Shown here: one piece after another, positions 17,926 to 26,687 of the stretch
Layout of the letters: each line of letters starts with the position of its first letter
Numbering within the stretch: position 1 is the first letter of the stretch
Source of the DNA: UBA1738 sp045580145
GTDB taxonomy: Bacteria; Bacillota; Clostridia; UBA1381
Reading direction: 5' to 3'
NCBI GenBank assembly: GCA_045580145.1
Contig: JAZNNI010000019.1
Span: forward strand, 1-51,328
DNA: 51,328 nucleotides
The notes under the pieces: model-generated
The model's database searches: none
What the model was told of the DNA's origin: nothing
What the model saw: only the letters and a program-made list of their open reading frames with translations
Position numbers and translations under genes: made by a program

Positions 17926-19509
17926 ATGTTTGATATAAAGAGGATAATTACATTTTTTCTTTCTATATTTATGGTGGTATCTCTTACTGCCTGCAAAGGA
18001 AAGGATGACGGAATTTATGTTGAAAGCGGAGAACTTGTAGTATTATCTGATGATTCGACTATAAATCTTGGTATTTATGGCATTGATACTTTGAACCCGT
18101 TTGAGACTAAGTCGGAAAATGTTAAGAATATAGTAAATATCATTTATGAACCACTTTTTGCGGAGGATGAAACAAAAACACCAATTCCGGTTCTTGCAAA
18201 AAGTCTGTCGGTTGCCGGGGAAGGTACGCAAATTACTGTAACCTTAAAAGACGGTGTAAAATGGCAGGATGGAACTGTTTTTACGGCAGAGGATGTTGTG
18301 CATACAATAAGTAAAATGTGTTCATCAAATGGATTTTACAGAAAGCTGGGTGATAAAATACGCAGCTTTACTGCTACGGGGAAAAATCAGGTGGTGATAA
18401 ACTTTGAAAATCCCGAGCCAAACCCCGAACTCTTATTAAGCTTTCCGATAATTTCAAAGAGTGCACAGTACACGGGTGATATGAATTTTATTCCTGTTGG
18501 TACAGGTTCATATAAATTTACTTCAAAAACCGGTACAGAAATAATGCTCGAACCGAACTCAATATGGCACGGCGGAGATGTTTCCCAAAAGAATATATCT
18601 GTAAAAATTCTGAAGGATAAAGACGCGGTAAGAGAAGCATTTAATGTCAGTAAAATTGATGCCATAACTTCAGGGGAACTCGGGCTTGACGGTGCAACAC
18701 CGAAAATGAATTCGCGTACCGAGACGATTGTGTCGGATAATATGGTTTTTGTGGGATTTAATGTAGCAAGTCCTGTTTTACAGCCGGCTAATATCAGAAA
18801 GGCACTCGGAGACGTTATTGACAAGAAGAAAATACTTGAAAATGATGTTTACGGGCACGGAAAGGTCGCTGATTTGGCAATAAATCCTTCTTCGTGGGCA
18901 TATCAGTCTAAGAGTGAAACCGAGGAGGATTATGCCGAAAATCTTATAACGAGTGAGGGCTATGAATTAAGCGAGGGTTTTTATTTTAAGGACGGTATGC
19001 CGCTCACCATAAGAATTTTGGTTAATTCGGATAACGAAAAAAGAACCGCGCTTGCAGGCAGTATTGCAGAAATGCTAAAAACAGAGGGCTTCTTTGTCGA
19101 GATAGATAAAGTATCATACAACGAGTATGTTGCGAAGATATCAAATGGTAGCTTTGACCTCTTTGTCGGGGAAGTTGAGGTTGAACCGAACCTTAATCCA
19201 GCGTCTATGCTCGATAGTGTTAATAATTACTTCAATTATGATATAAACAAAATCAGTGAGGCTACAAGAAAACTTGCAGCAAGTACCGATAGGGAAGCAT
19301 ATAAAGAAGGCATAACTGATTTTATGCGTAAGTTTTATGCTGACCCGCCGTATATACCGCTCTATTTTAAGTCGGATAGCGTAATTTACGGCACATACGT
19401 GTCGGGAACGGAGAAACCATCACTTGGCGACCCGTATAAAGACATTGAAAAATGGTATTTTTACGATAAGGACGGAAAACGGGAAAACGGAGAGGAAACC
19501 GATGAATGA
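17926..19509 (+). CDS. Oligopeptide-type ABC transporter substrate-binding lipoprotein (family 5), orphan
   Basis: The 527-residue protein has a lipoprotein signal peptide with lipobox LTAC and acylated Cys at residue 23. The mature part fits family 5 solute-binding proteins (OppA/DppA type), for example LNPFETKSENVKNIV and the LKDGVKWQDGTVFTAEDV region near residue 107. It should bind peptides or similar ligands on the outer face of the membrane. No permease or ATPase gene is nearby, so it may serve a transporter encoded elsewhere or act as a sensor. AGAGGA touches the ATG, which is closer than ideal. It overlaps the RpiR regulator gene by eight bases, suggesting a regulatory link. Confidence 0.85.
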   Translation: MFDIKRIITFFLSIFMVVSLTACKGKDDGIYVESGELVVLSDDSTINLGIYGIDTLNPFETKSENVKNIVNIIYEPLFAEDETKTPIPVLAKSLSVAGEGTQITVTLKDGVKWQDGTVFTAEDVVHTISKMCSSNGFYRKLGDKIRSFTATGKNQVVINFENPEPNPELLLSFPIISKSAQYTGDMNFIPVGTGSYKFTSKTGTEIMLEPNSIWHGGDVSQKNISVKILKDKDAVREAFNVSKIDAITSGELGLDGATPKMNSRTETIVSDNMVFVGFNVASPVLQPANIRKALGDVIDKKKILENDVYGHGKVADLAINPSSWAYQSKSETEEDYAENLITSEGYELSEGFYFKDGMPLTIRILVNSDNEKRTALAGSIAEMLKTEGFFVEIDKVSYNEYVAKISNGSFDLFVGEVEVEPNLNPASMLDSVNNYFNYDINKISEATRKLAASTDREAYKEGITDFMRKFYADPPYIPLYFKSDSVIYGTYVSGTEKPSLGDPYKDIEKWYFYDKDGKRENGEETDE

Positions 19510-20356
19510 TATATTGCGCACGATAAAAGAAAAAAGTACCGGCTTCACTAAAAGCCAGAAAATAGTTGCTGAATATATTGAAAAAAATCCGGAAAAAGCG
19601 GCATATATGACGGCATCAAGACTTTCCGAGAAAACAGGTGTGAGCGAATCAACTGTTGTAAGGTTTGCGAGTGAATTGGGCTTTTTGGGGTATCCTGATT
19701 TTCAGAAATCATTGCAAAAAGCTCTCAAGACTCAGCTTACTTCTGTTCAGCGAATGGAGCTTGCATACGAGAAAATAGGAAGCAGAAATATTTTGGACAG
19801 TACATTAAAGTCTGACATCGGATATATAGAAAAGACATTAGATACCATAGATAAAAGCCAGTTTGAACGTGCGGCTGCAGCACTTTCCTCGGCTGATAAG
19901 ATTTATATTACCGGTATAAGAAGCGCGGCATCGTTGGCAGAATTTGCAGGATTTTATCTGCATCTCATTCTTGATAATGTGCATCTTATAAAATCTACCG
20001 GCGGTGATGACGTCTTTGAACAGATTTTGAATGTGGGAAAAGGCGATGTCGTTATGGGTATAAGCTTCCCGAGGTATTCTAAAAACACGATTAAGGCACT
20101 TTCTTATGCAAAGAATAACGGTGCTACGGTTATTGGAATAACAGACAGTAAAAATTCACCTATTGTCGCAGAATCAGATCTTTGCCTGATTGCTGAGAGT
20201 GATGCGACATCATTTGTTGATTCCTTAGCAGCACCATTTAGTGTAATAAATGCGCTGATTGTTGCAGTTGGAATGATGAATAAGGAAAAAATGCAGAAAA
20301 ACCTTGAAAAGCTTGAGAGAATTTGGGATGAATACGAGGTATATGATAAAAAATGA
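19502..20356 (+). CDS. RpiR/MurR-family transcriptional regulator
   Basis: This 284-residue protein has an N-terminal RpiR helix-turn-helix domain (VSESTVVRFASELGF near residue 45) and a C-terminal SIS sugar-phosphate-binding domain starting near IYITGIRSAASLAEF (about residue 135). Family members sense phosphosugars such as MurNAc-6-P or ribose-5-P. GGAGAGG six bases upstream supports the ATG at 19502, which overlaps the preceding gene; the longer in-frame start at 19424 lies deep in that gene and is unlikely. Its target is unknown. The flanking peptide-binding protein and flavoprotein are candidates by position only. Confidence 0.92.
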   Translation: MNDILRTIKEKSTGFTKSQKIVAEYIEKNPEKAAYMTASRLSEKTGVSESTVVRFASELGFLGYPDFQKSLQKALKTQLTSVQRMELAYEKIGSRNILDSTLKSDIGYIEKTLDTIDKSQFERAAAALSSADKIYITGIRSAASLAEFAGFYLHLILDNVHLIKSTGGDDVFEQILNVGKGDVVMGISFPRYSKNTIKALSYAKNNGATVIGITDSKNSPIVAESDLCLIAESDATSFVDSLAAPFSVINALIVAVGMMNKEKMQKNLEKLERIWDEYEVYDKK

Positions 20357-21573
20357 GTGAAAAAACAGTAGCGGTAATAGGAGGCGGTCCGGCAGGAATG
20401 ATTGCCTGCGGGAGACTCAAAGACCGAGCCGATAAAGTTATACTTATAGAAAGAAATGCTCTTTTAGGGAAAAAACTTCGTATAACAGGAAAGGGCAGAT
20501 GTAATATTACAAATGTTGCCGACATTGAGGATATTATGTCAAATATCCCGACTAACAGCAGATTTTTGTATAGTAGCCTATATAGCTTCACAAATGATGA
20601 TGTAATAAATCTTATGAATTCGCTTGGTGTTGCCACAAAGGTGGAACGTGGAGGCAGGGTTTTTCCGGAAAGTGACAGCGCAAGGGATGTTGCCGAGGCA
20701 TTAAAAAGGTACGCACTTGGAGAAAATGTTAAATTGATAAATGCGCGTGCGACTGACATTCTGGTAAAGGACGGCAAAGTAGTTGGTGTTAAAACTGAAA
20801 AGGGTCAGGTTATGGCAGACAGCGTAATAATTGCAACGGGCGGAAAGTCATATCCTCTTACAGGCTCAACGGGAGACGGATATCGGATGGCAGAAAAGGT
20901 GGGACATACCATTATTTCACCAAAGCCCTCACTTGTTCCTCTTGAAACAAAGGAAAAATGGGTTTCAGATGTGATGGGACTTTCGCTTAAAAATGTGGAG
21001 CTTACACTTTTAAACGAAAATGGGAAAAAGATTTTTTCTGATTTTGGTGAAATGCTATTTACACATTTTGGTGTTTCCGGACCTATTGTACTTTCTGCAT
21101 CCTGCCATCTTAATAAGGCTAAAAATGCAAAAATTATGATAGATTTAAAGCCTGCACTTGATTTAGCACAGCTCGATAGGCGAATACTTCGTGATTTTGA
21201 GAAATTTAACAAAAAACATTTGCAAAATTCCTTGGATGAACTATTGCCTAAAGCACTTATTCCTGTTATAATAGAAGTGAGTGGGCTTGACCCGCATAAA
21301 GAGGTTTCGGGGATAACCAAACAAGAGAGATTAGCTCTTTGTAATACAATAAAAATGCTCACATTAACAGTAAAAGGTACAAGACCTGTTGATGAAGCAA
21401 TTATAACCTCAGGCGGAATAAAGGTGTCCGAGATAAACCCGTCGACGATGGAGTCAAAGATAGTGTCAGGGCTTTTCTTTGCCGGAGAGGTCATTGACGT
21501 TGATGCTTACACAGGCGGATTTAATTTACAAATTGCATTTTCCACAGGCTATCTTGCCGGTGAGAATGCATAA
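20353..21573 (+). CDS. NAD(P)/FAD-dependent oxidoreductase, HI0933/YhiN family
   Basis: This 406-residue flavoprotein begins with the FAD-binding motif VIGGGPAGMIACGRL. The family signature KLRITGKGRCNITN follows, and FAGEVIDVDAYTGGFNLQ lies near the C-terminus. The family includes HI0933 and YhiN. A clostridial relative, BaiN, reduces bile-acid intermediates, but most members have no proven substrate, so no function is claimed. Its ATG overlaps the regulator stop (ATGA), showing tight coupling. It is 17 bases upstream of cmk, an arrangement common in Clostridia. Confidence 0.9.
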   Translation: MSEKTVAVIGGGPAGMIACGRLKDRADKVILIERNALLGKKLRITGKGRCNITNVADIEDIMSNIPTNSRFLYSSLYSFTNDDVINLMNSLGVATKVERGGRVFPESDSARDVAEALKRYALGENVKLINARATDILVKDGKVVGVKTEKGQVMADSVIIATGGKSYPLTGSTGDGYRMAEKVGHTIISPKPSLVPLETKEKWVSDVMGLSLKNVELTLLNENGKKIFSDFGEMLFTHFGVSGPIVLSASCHLNKAKNAKIMIDLKPALDLAQLDRRILRDFEKFNKKHLQNSLDELLPKALIPVIIEVSGLDPHKEVSGITKQERLALCNTIKMLTLTVKGTRPVDEAIITSGGIKVSEINPSTMESKIVSGLFFAGEVIDVDAYTGGFNLQIAFSTGYLAGENA

Positions 21574-21590
21574 AGAAGAGGAGAAGTATA

Positions 21591-22250
21591 ATGAAGGTTG
21601 CTATTGACGGACCGGCGGGAGCGGGTAAAAGCTCCATTGCAAAAGAAGTTGCAAAAAAGCTGGGATTTGTTTATATAGATACAGGCGCAATGTATCGTGC
21701 AGTTGCAGTCTATGCACTTGAAAACGGAATTGAAATAAGCGAAAAATCGTTCACAGATGAAATTCTTGATAGTATACAGATTGATATTTCATATGATGAC
21801 GACGGACAGAAAATATTTTTGTGCCAAAAAGATGTTTCAGAGCGTATACGTATGCAGGATGCAAGTATTGGTGCATCGAATGTGGCAACAATTCCGGCGG
21901 TAAGATTAAAACTTGTAGACCTTCAAAGAAAGCTCGCGGAAAAGGTATCAGTCATTATGGACGGACGTGATATAGGAACATATGTTCTGCCTGATGCTGA
22001 AGTTAAAATTTTTCTGACGGCTTCTGTTGATGAAAGAGCAAGAAGACGTTTAAAAGAGCTTGCCCAAAAGGGACAGGAAGTAGACTTTGAACAGGTGAAG
22101 AAAGACATTGAGTATCGCGACAAAAATGACTCAGAGCGCAAATTTGCGCCTTTAAAACAGGCAGATGATGCGATACTTGTAGACACGTCGGATATGAGCA
22201 TTGATGAGGTGATTGAGAGAATCACTGAAATCATAAAGGAGGCAAATTGA
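21591..22250 (+). CDS. cmk: Cytidylate kinase
   Basis: Cmk phosphorylates CMP and dCMP. The 219-residue protein has the P-loop GPAGAGKSS at residues 7-15, DTGAMYRAV, MDGRDIGTYVLPDAEVK and the CMP-binding RDKNDSERKFAPL motif. It precedes plsC by one base and then ispH-rpsA. The cmk-plsC-ispH-rpsA order is a recognised clostridial block linking nucleotide, phospholipid, isoprenoid and ribosome functions. GAGGAG lies upstream of the ATG at good spacing. Confidence 0.97.
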   Translation: MKVAIDGPAGAGKSSIAKEVAKKLGFVYIDTGAMYRAVAVYALENGIEISEKSFTDEILDSIQIDISYDDDGQKIFLCQKDVSERIRMQDASIGASNVATIPAVRLKLVDLQRKLAEKVSVIMDGRDIGTYVLPDAEVKIFLTASVDERARRRLKELAQKGQEVDFEQVKKDIEYRDKNDSERKFAPLKQADDAILVDTSDMSIDEVIERITEIIKEAN

Positions 22251-22251
22251 T

Positions 22252-22845
22252 ATGTTTTATAAAATTGTTGGAGTTATTTTAAGATTTGTTTTCCTTTTTA
22301 TATTCAGAATAAAAACTGTCGGCAAAAATAATATTATTAAAGATGGCGGAACTATTTTAGCAGTAAACCATAAAAGCAACTGGGACCCTGTTATAGTAGC
22401 CCTTACCTGCCCAAGAAAGCTTGCATTTATGGCAAAAAGTGAGCTTTTTAAAAACAAACTGTTCGGCGGACTGATAAGAAAGCTCGGTGCATTTCCTGTG
22501 CATCGTGGAAAAGGCGACATCGGTGCAATCAAAACTGCGCTGACAATACTTAAGCAAAAGAATGTTATGATAATGTTCCCTGAAGGAAAACGGGTGCTTG
22601 AAGGCGAGAAGGTTGCTCCAAAGCCGGGTGTTGCGATGATTTCAACACACGCAAAAGTGCCGGTAACACCTGTATTGATAAGCGGAAAATACCGTTGGAT
22701 GGGAAAAGTCACAGTTACATATGGAGAACCAATTTATTTCGATGAATATTACGATGAAAAGCTGTCTGTTGAAAAACTGCAGGAGCTTAGTTCTTTCATT
22801 ATGGATAATGTATATTTGCTAAATACTGCGGGGGCTTTAAAATGA
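22252..22845 (+). CDS. plsC: 1-acyl-sn-glycerol-3-phosphate acyltransferase
   Basis: PlsC adds the second acyl chain to lysophosphatidic acid during phospholipid synthesis at the membrane. The 197-residue protein has an N-terminal hydrophobic segment (about 4-20). The catalytic HX4D motif is H40 to D45 in NHKSNWDP, and the glycerol-phosphate-binding motif FPEGKR lies near residue 107. Length is on the short side but normal for clostridial members. GGAGG lies nine bases before the ATG. It overlaps the next gene by four bases. Confidence 0.94.
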   Translation: MFYKIVGVILRFVFLFIFRIKTVGKNNIIKDGGTILAVNHKSNWDPVIVALTCPRKLAFMAKSELFKNKLFGGLIRKLGAFPVHRGKGDIGAIKTALTILKQKNVMIMFPEGKRVLEGEKVAPKPGVAMISTHAKVPVTPVLISGKYRWMGKVTVTYGEPIYFDEYYDEKLSVEKLQELSSFIMDNVYLLNTAGALK

Positions 22846-24872
22846 GTATAAAAATAGCAAAGACAGCAGGTTTTTGTTACGGAGTAAAAAGAGCTGTTGA
22901 CAAGGTGTATGAAACTGTGGACCATAGTGGTAAGAAAATTGCTACATTAGGCCCTATAATTCATAATATGCAGGTTGTGGAAGACCTTGAAAAAAGAGGC
23001 GTTAGGGCGTATAGCACAGTTTCAGAGATGCCAGAGGATACAGCTGTTGTAATAAGAACACACGGTGTAAAAAAGCAGATAATTGACGGTCTTTTGGGTC
23101 GGGAATATATAGACCTTACCTGTCCATTTGTTGCAAAAATTCATAAAATTGTTGAAAAGCATTTTGCAGAGGGGTATAAGATTGTTATTGTCGGGGATGA
23201 GAAGCATCCGGAAGTTATAGGTATAAATGGCTGGTGTGATGATTCTGCCATAATTACCTATGATGAAGGCTTTAAGATGCCATCAGAATATATTGAAATG
23301 CCTATATGTGTTGTGGCACAAACAACAATAAATAAAAATGTTTTTGTGCAAATAGTACAAAATATCAAAAACACTTGCAAAAGGGTAGTAGTTTTTGATA
23401 CAATATGTAGTGCGACGAAAGATAGGCAGGAAGAAGCATATGCTTTGTCTGCCGAGTCTGACATAATGTTTGTTATTGGCGGCAGAGCAAGCTCCAATAC
23501 AAAAAAGCTTTTCGACATTGCATCAACGCAATGTCCTGAAACATACTTTATTGAAACTTTTGAGGATATTCCTCAGGGTATATATTTAAAAAATAAAAAG
23601 ATAGGTATTACGGCGGGAGCATCAACTCCGGCACGTACTATCGAGGAGGTTTTTACAACGATGGAAGAAAAAATCAAAAACGAAGAGTCTTTCGCAGAGC
23701 TTTTTGAAAAGTACGAAAGCAAAACTTTAAATAATGGAGATATTGTTGACGCAACAGTTGTTGAAGTTCGCAACACTGAGGTTATTGTTGACCTTGGCGG
23801 CTTTAAGTATAACGGTCAGTTATCTGTTGACCAGCTTTCTGACGATCCATATTTAAAGGCAACAGATATCGTTAAGCCAGGAGATACTATCAAGGTTTAT
23901 GTAGTGGGCGTTAACGATGCGGAAGGCAAGGTTGTTCTTTCCAGAAAGAAGCTTATCCAGATGGAAAGCTGGAACAAGATGAAGGAAGCTTATGAGAACA
24001 AGGAAGTTCTTGATGCTAAGATTATTAAGGTTGTACGCGGCGGTGTAATTGCGCTTGCAAACGATTCACAGGTATTTATCCCTGCAAGACAGGCATCACT
24101 CCAGTATGTTCAGGAGCTTGAAACACTTTTGGGTACAAACGTAAAAATAAGACTTATTGAGCTTGATGAAAGAAGAAAACGTGTTGTTGGTTCAGTTCGT
24201 GTTCTTCTTGAAGAAGAAAAGAATGCTGCTATGGAAAAATTCTGGGCAGACGTAGAAGTTGGCAAGGAATACTCAGGAACAGTTAAGTCACTCACATCTT
24301 TTGGTGCGTTTGTTGACATCGGCGGTGTTGATGGTCTTGTTCATATTTCAGAGCTTTCTTGGGGCAAAATCAAGCATCCTTCTGAAGTTGTAAAGGAAGG
24401 CGATGTACTTAAGGTTTATATTAAGGACATTAATGAAGAAACAAAGAAGATTTCTTTAGGATACAAAAAGGCAGAGGACAACCCTTGGGTTATCGCTAAG
24501 TCAAAGCTGAATGTTGGCGATGTTATTAAGTGTAAAATTGTTCGTATGATGCCATTTGGTGCATTTGCAGAAATTATGCCAAGCGTTGACGGTCTTATCC
24601 ATATTTCACAGATTGCTGATAAGAGAATAGGCAAGCCTGAAGATGTGCTTTCAATCGGTGAAGAAGTTGAAGCTAAGATTGTTGAGATTGATTGGGAAAC
24701 AAACAAAATCAGCCTTTCAATCAGAGCGCTAATCGCTCCTCCGGTTGTAGAAGAAACTCCTGTAGAGGAAGCTCCTCAGGAAGAAGTTGCACCTGTAGAA
24801 GAGAATGTTCCTGTTGATATCGAAAAGTTTATCGAGGAAGAAGCTGCTGCTGAAGAAGCTGTAGAAGAATAA
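22842..24872 (+). CDS. ispH-rpsA: IspH (HMBPP reductase) fused to ribosomal protein S1
   Basis: The 676-residue protein joins two normally separate proteins. Residues 1-282 are IspH, the last enzyme of the MEP isoprenoid pathway. Its Fe-S cysteines C12, C94 and C189, H41, the H122-P-E124 motif and the substrate-binding SSNTKK are all present. Residues about 298-625 hold four S1 RNA-binding domains, including SLTSFGAFVDIGGVDGLVHIS. An acidic Glu/Val/Pro tail ends the protein. There is no stop or frameshift between the parts, so it is a true fusion, which is known in several Clostridia. The ATG overlaps plsC. A strong terminator follows. Confidence 0.95.
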   Translation: MSIKIAKTAGFCYGVKRAVDKVYETVDHSGKKIATLGPIIHNMQVVEDLEKRGVRAYSTVSEMPEDTAVVIRTHGVKKQIIDGLLGREYIDLTCPFVAKIHKIVEKHFAEGYKIVIVGDEKHPEVIGINGWCDDSAIITYDEGFKMPSEYIEMPICVVAQTTINKNVFVQIVQNIKNTCKRVVVFDTICSATKDRQEEAYALSAESDIMFVIGGRASSNTKKLFDIASTQCPETYFIETFEDIPQGIYLKNKKIGITAGASTPARTIEEVFTTMEEKIKNEESFAELFEKYESKTLNNGDIVDATVVEVRNTEVIVDLGGFKYNGQLSVDQLSDDPYLKATDIVKPGDTIKVYVVGVNDAEGKVVLSRKKLIQMESWNKMKEAYENKEVLDAKIIKVVRGGVIALANDSQVFIPARQASLQYVQELETLLGTNVKIRLIELDERRKRVVGSVRVLLEEEKNAAMEKFWADVEVGKEYSGTVKSLTSFGAFVDIGGVDGLVHISELSWGKIKHPSEVVKEGDVLKVYIKDINEETKKISLGYKKAEDNPWVIAKSKLNVGDVIKCKIVRMMPFGAFAEIMPSVDGLIHISQIADKRIGKPEDVLSIGEEVEAKIVEIDWETNKISLSIRALIAPPVVEETPVEEAPQEEVAPVEENVPVDIEKFIEEEAAAEEAVEE

Positions 24873-24880
24873 AAAGATTA

Positions 24881-24905
24881 CCCCGGACAAGTTGTCCGGG
24901 GTTTT
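24881..24905 (+). terminator. Terminator after ispH-rpsA
   Basis: CCCCGGAC and GTCCGGGG form a perfect GC-rich stem around AAGTT, followed by TTTT. It closes the pgeF-to-ispH transcript. Confidence 0.93.
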
Positions 24906-24928
24906 GTATGCAAGTTTTAAGTAAAATA

Positions 24929-24953
24929 AAAATCCCGATAATATCGGGATTTT
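24929..24953. terminator. Bidirectional terminator between ispH-rpsA and dacF
   Basis: AAAATCCCGATA at 24929-24940 pairs with TATCGGGATTTT at 24942-24953. On the - strand it is followed by a longer T-rich tract, so it probably ends transcripts from the dacF side and backs up the preceding terminator on the + strand. Confidence 0.85.
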
Positions 24954-25131
24954 CTAATTTTATAGGAAACTGCGTTTCTATAAAGTTAGAAGAATGTAAT
25001 GCCCTTGCGAATTTTTCGTGAAACAGGCACGAAAACGCAAATGGGTATAACAAAGCGACCTGCTTCTTCTTACCGCTCATTAAAATTAATGGTAATTTAT
25101 AAATGGGCGGTTGCGACGAAGCCGCTTTGTT
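24954..25131 (-). other. Cluster of three long hairpins downstream of dacF (possible structured RNA)
   Basis: Three adjacent imperfect inverted repeats fill the space between dacF and the terminator. Hairpin 1 (24954-24989) pairs CTAA, TTTATAG and AAAC with GTTT, CTATAAA and TTAG. Hairpin 2 (25002-25045) has an 8-base TTTTCGTG/CACGAAAA stem and a TTGCG/CGCAA stem. Hairpin 3 (25049-25131) nests AACAAAGCG/CGCTTTGTT, GCTTC/GAAGC, ACCGCTCATT/AATGGGCGGT and AAATTA/TAATTT. No convincing coding frame crosses it. It would be transcribed as the dacF 3' region. It could be a structured RNA, a processed 3' UTR or a palindromic repeat element. Confidence 0.55.
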
Positions 25132-26670
25132 CTATCTTCTGCGTCTTGTATAGTTAGAGCTTGTACGTCTTGAAGAAGACGACGAACTACCTACTGATGA
25201 TGTCGGACGGGAACGTCTTGGTGCAGAGCGTGCAGCACCGTTTCCGCTGTATGATACCATTCTGCTGTGACGTATGCGTCTCTTTCTGTTGCGGACTATT
25301 CTGAGTCTTACCCAGCCTGCGATTATCAAAATCAGGATAATCAATACAATTGGGTGGAAAATAAATCCTAATACACTATTTATTACGTGAAGAATAAAAT
25401 CACGCTTAACTTCGTTTGCAGCAATTAGGTGCATTGTTTTAAGCTCTCTGCCGTTGTATGAGTAGGTTATTGTTCCAAATAGATCTCCTTGCTTTATCGG
25501 AGCCTTAGTTTCTGAGGTGAGGTTTACCTCATTTGTAATTATGTCAGGATCGGCTGTCTTTTTCATAGTGACATAGACGTCCTCGTCAACTGTAAGGGCA
25601 AGCCTTGTGGAGTTTTTCGCTTCATCTACCTTTGAATCGTGAACGACATCACCGTGCTTTGCAAGTAAAATGGTCTGGTAATTTTCAAATACATAATCGA
25701 AGATGGCTTTTGTATCAACAAAGGAATATGCCTTGTCCTTAGCATCCTCGTTTTTAGCACCCATAATAATGCTTATAATGTTCATCTTGCCCTTGACTGC
25801 AGATGCGGCAAGACAATATCCTGCGTCATTGCTGTTGCCTGATTTTATACCTGTTGCATTTGCATAGTAGTGATAAGGATATTTATATCTGCTTACTAAG
25901 TGGTTAGTGCTCAAAATTGTCTTTTCTTGACTGCGAAGGTTAGTGGCAGGGAAGACATACTTTTGTGTGGATGCTATTTTTGCATATGAAGGATTTTTCA
26001 TAGCATATTTTGCAAGCTTTGCAAGGTCTTCTGCTGTTGTATAGTGATTTTCGTTATGAAGACCTGTCGGGTTTACGAAATTTGTATTTGACATACCAAG
26101 CTCTGCAGCTTTTTCGTTCATTTTTTGAACAAAGGCCTCAATGCTTCCGCTGACAGTAATAGCAAGCGTATTTGCAGCATCGTTGTTTGAGTTTAAAATA
26201 ATGGCATAAAGGAGCTGTTCGACAGTATATTCCTCGCCTTCTAACATACCAAGCTGTGGCTGGTCATATGTAACATTTGAAAGTGCCTCCTTGGAAACTG
26301 TGCAAACATCAGCAAGGTTTGAATTTTCAAGTGCGATAATAGCCGTCATAATATTTGAAGTTCCTGCCGGATACATTTTTTTGTCGCTGTCGAGTGCATA
26401 TATCACATCGCCCGAATTTGCATCAAGAACTATTGCAGCTTCGGCGTTAGGAACAGGAAAACTGGCTTTTTTTTGCGTTTCAGATTCATCAGAATCTTTT
26501 TTTGATGAAGATTCTCCTGATTTCTTCTCCGCATTCGGTGATGAAGTTGCTTTTTGAGTGACTGATGGGGAAGAAGATGGTTTAGGAGTTGTTTTACCGG
26601 TTGCTGATACAAGCGTATTGGTGCATAAAAGTAGTGATAGAATCACTGTTGCAAAACGGTTTTTTCTCAT
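25132..26670 (-). CDS. DacF/PBP5-like D,D-carboxypeptidase homologue, probably inactive
   Basis: The 512-residue protein has a signal peptide (1-23), a Ser/Pro/Lys-rich linker to about 70, and a D-Ala-D-Ala carboxypeptidase (S11) domain. A C-terminal PBP5-like domain, one membrane helix near 428-455 and an Arg/Ser-rich tail follow. The family trims pentapeptide side chains of peptidoglycan using a Ser in S-x-x-K. Here the matching segment reads PAGTSNIMTA, with G103 for Ser and N106 for Lys. The other two motifs, SNN at 161-163 and KSG at 276-278, are intact. It is therefore likely a non-catalytic binding protein. The ATG at 26670 follows AAAGG at ten bases. Confidence 0.88.
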   Translation of the reverse strand: MRKNRFATVILSLLLCTNTLVSATGKTTPKPSSSPSVTQKATSSPNAEKKSGESSSKKDSDESETQKKASFPVPNAEAAIVLDANSGDVIYALDSDKKMYPAGTSNIMTAIIALENSNLADVCTVSKEALSNVTYDQPQLGMLEGEEYTVEQLLYAIILNSNNDAANTLAITVSGSIEAFVQKMNEKAAELGMSNTNFVNPTGLHNENHYTTAEDLAKLAKYAMKNPSYAKIASTQKYVFPATNLRSQEKTILSTNHLVSRYKYPYHYYANATGIKSGNSNDAGYCLAASAVKGKMNIISIIMGAKNEDAKDKAYSFVDTKAIFDYVFENYQTILLAKHGDVVHDSKVDEAKNSTRLALTVDEDVYVTMKKTADPDIITNEVNLTSETKAPIKQGDLFGTITYSYNGRELKTMHLIAANEVKRDFILHVINSVLGFIFHPIVLIILILIIAGWVRLRIVRNRKRRIRHSRMVSYSGNGAARSAPRRSRPTSSVGSSSSSSRRTSSNYTRRRR

Positions 26671-26687
26671 AATTTCATAGCCTTTCT

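Noticed and set aside
20805..21494. Long - strand open frame inside the YhiN-family flavoprotein gene (229 codons)
   Set aside because: It is an antisense shadow; the + strand protein has clear family motifs and a coupled start, and the antisense translation resembles nothing.
22257..22712. Antisense frame over plsC (151 codons)
   Set aside because: The + strand has intact catalytic motifs; the reverse frame has no support.
26440..26600. Short tandem or CRISPR-like repeat
   Set aside because: This AT/TC-rich stretch encodes the Ser/Lys linker of the dacF product; no regular spacing exists.
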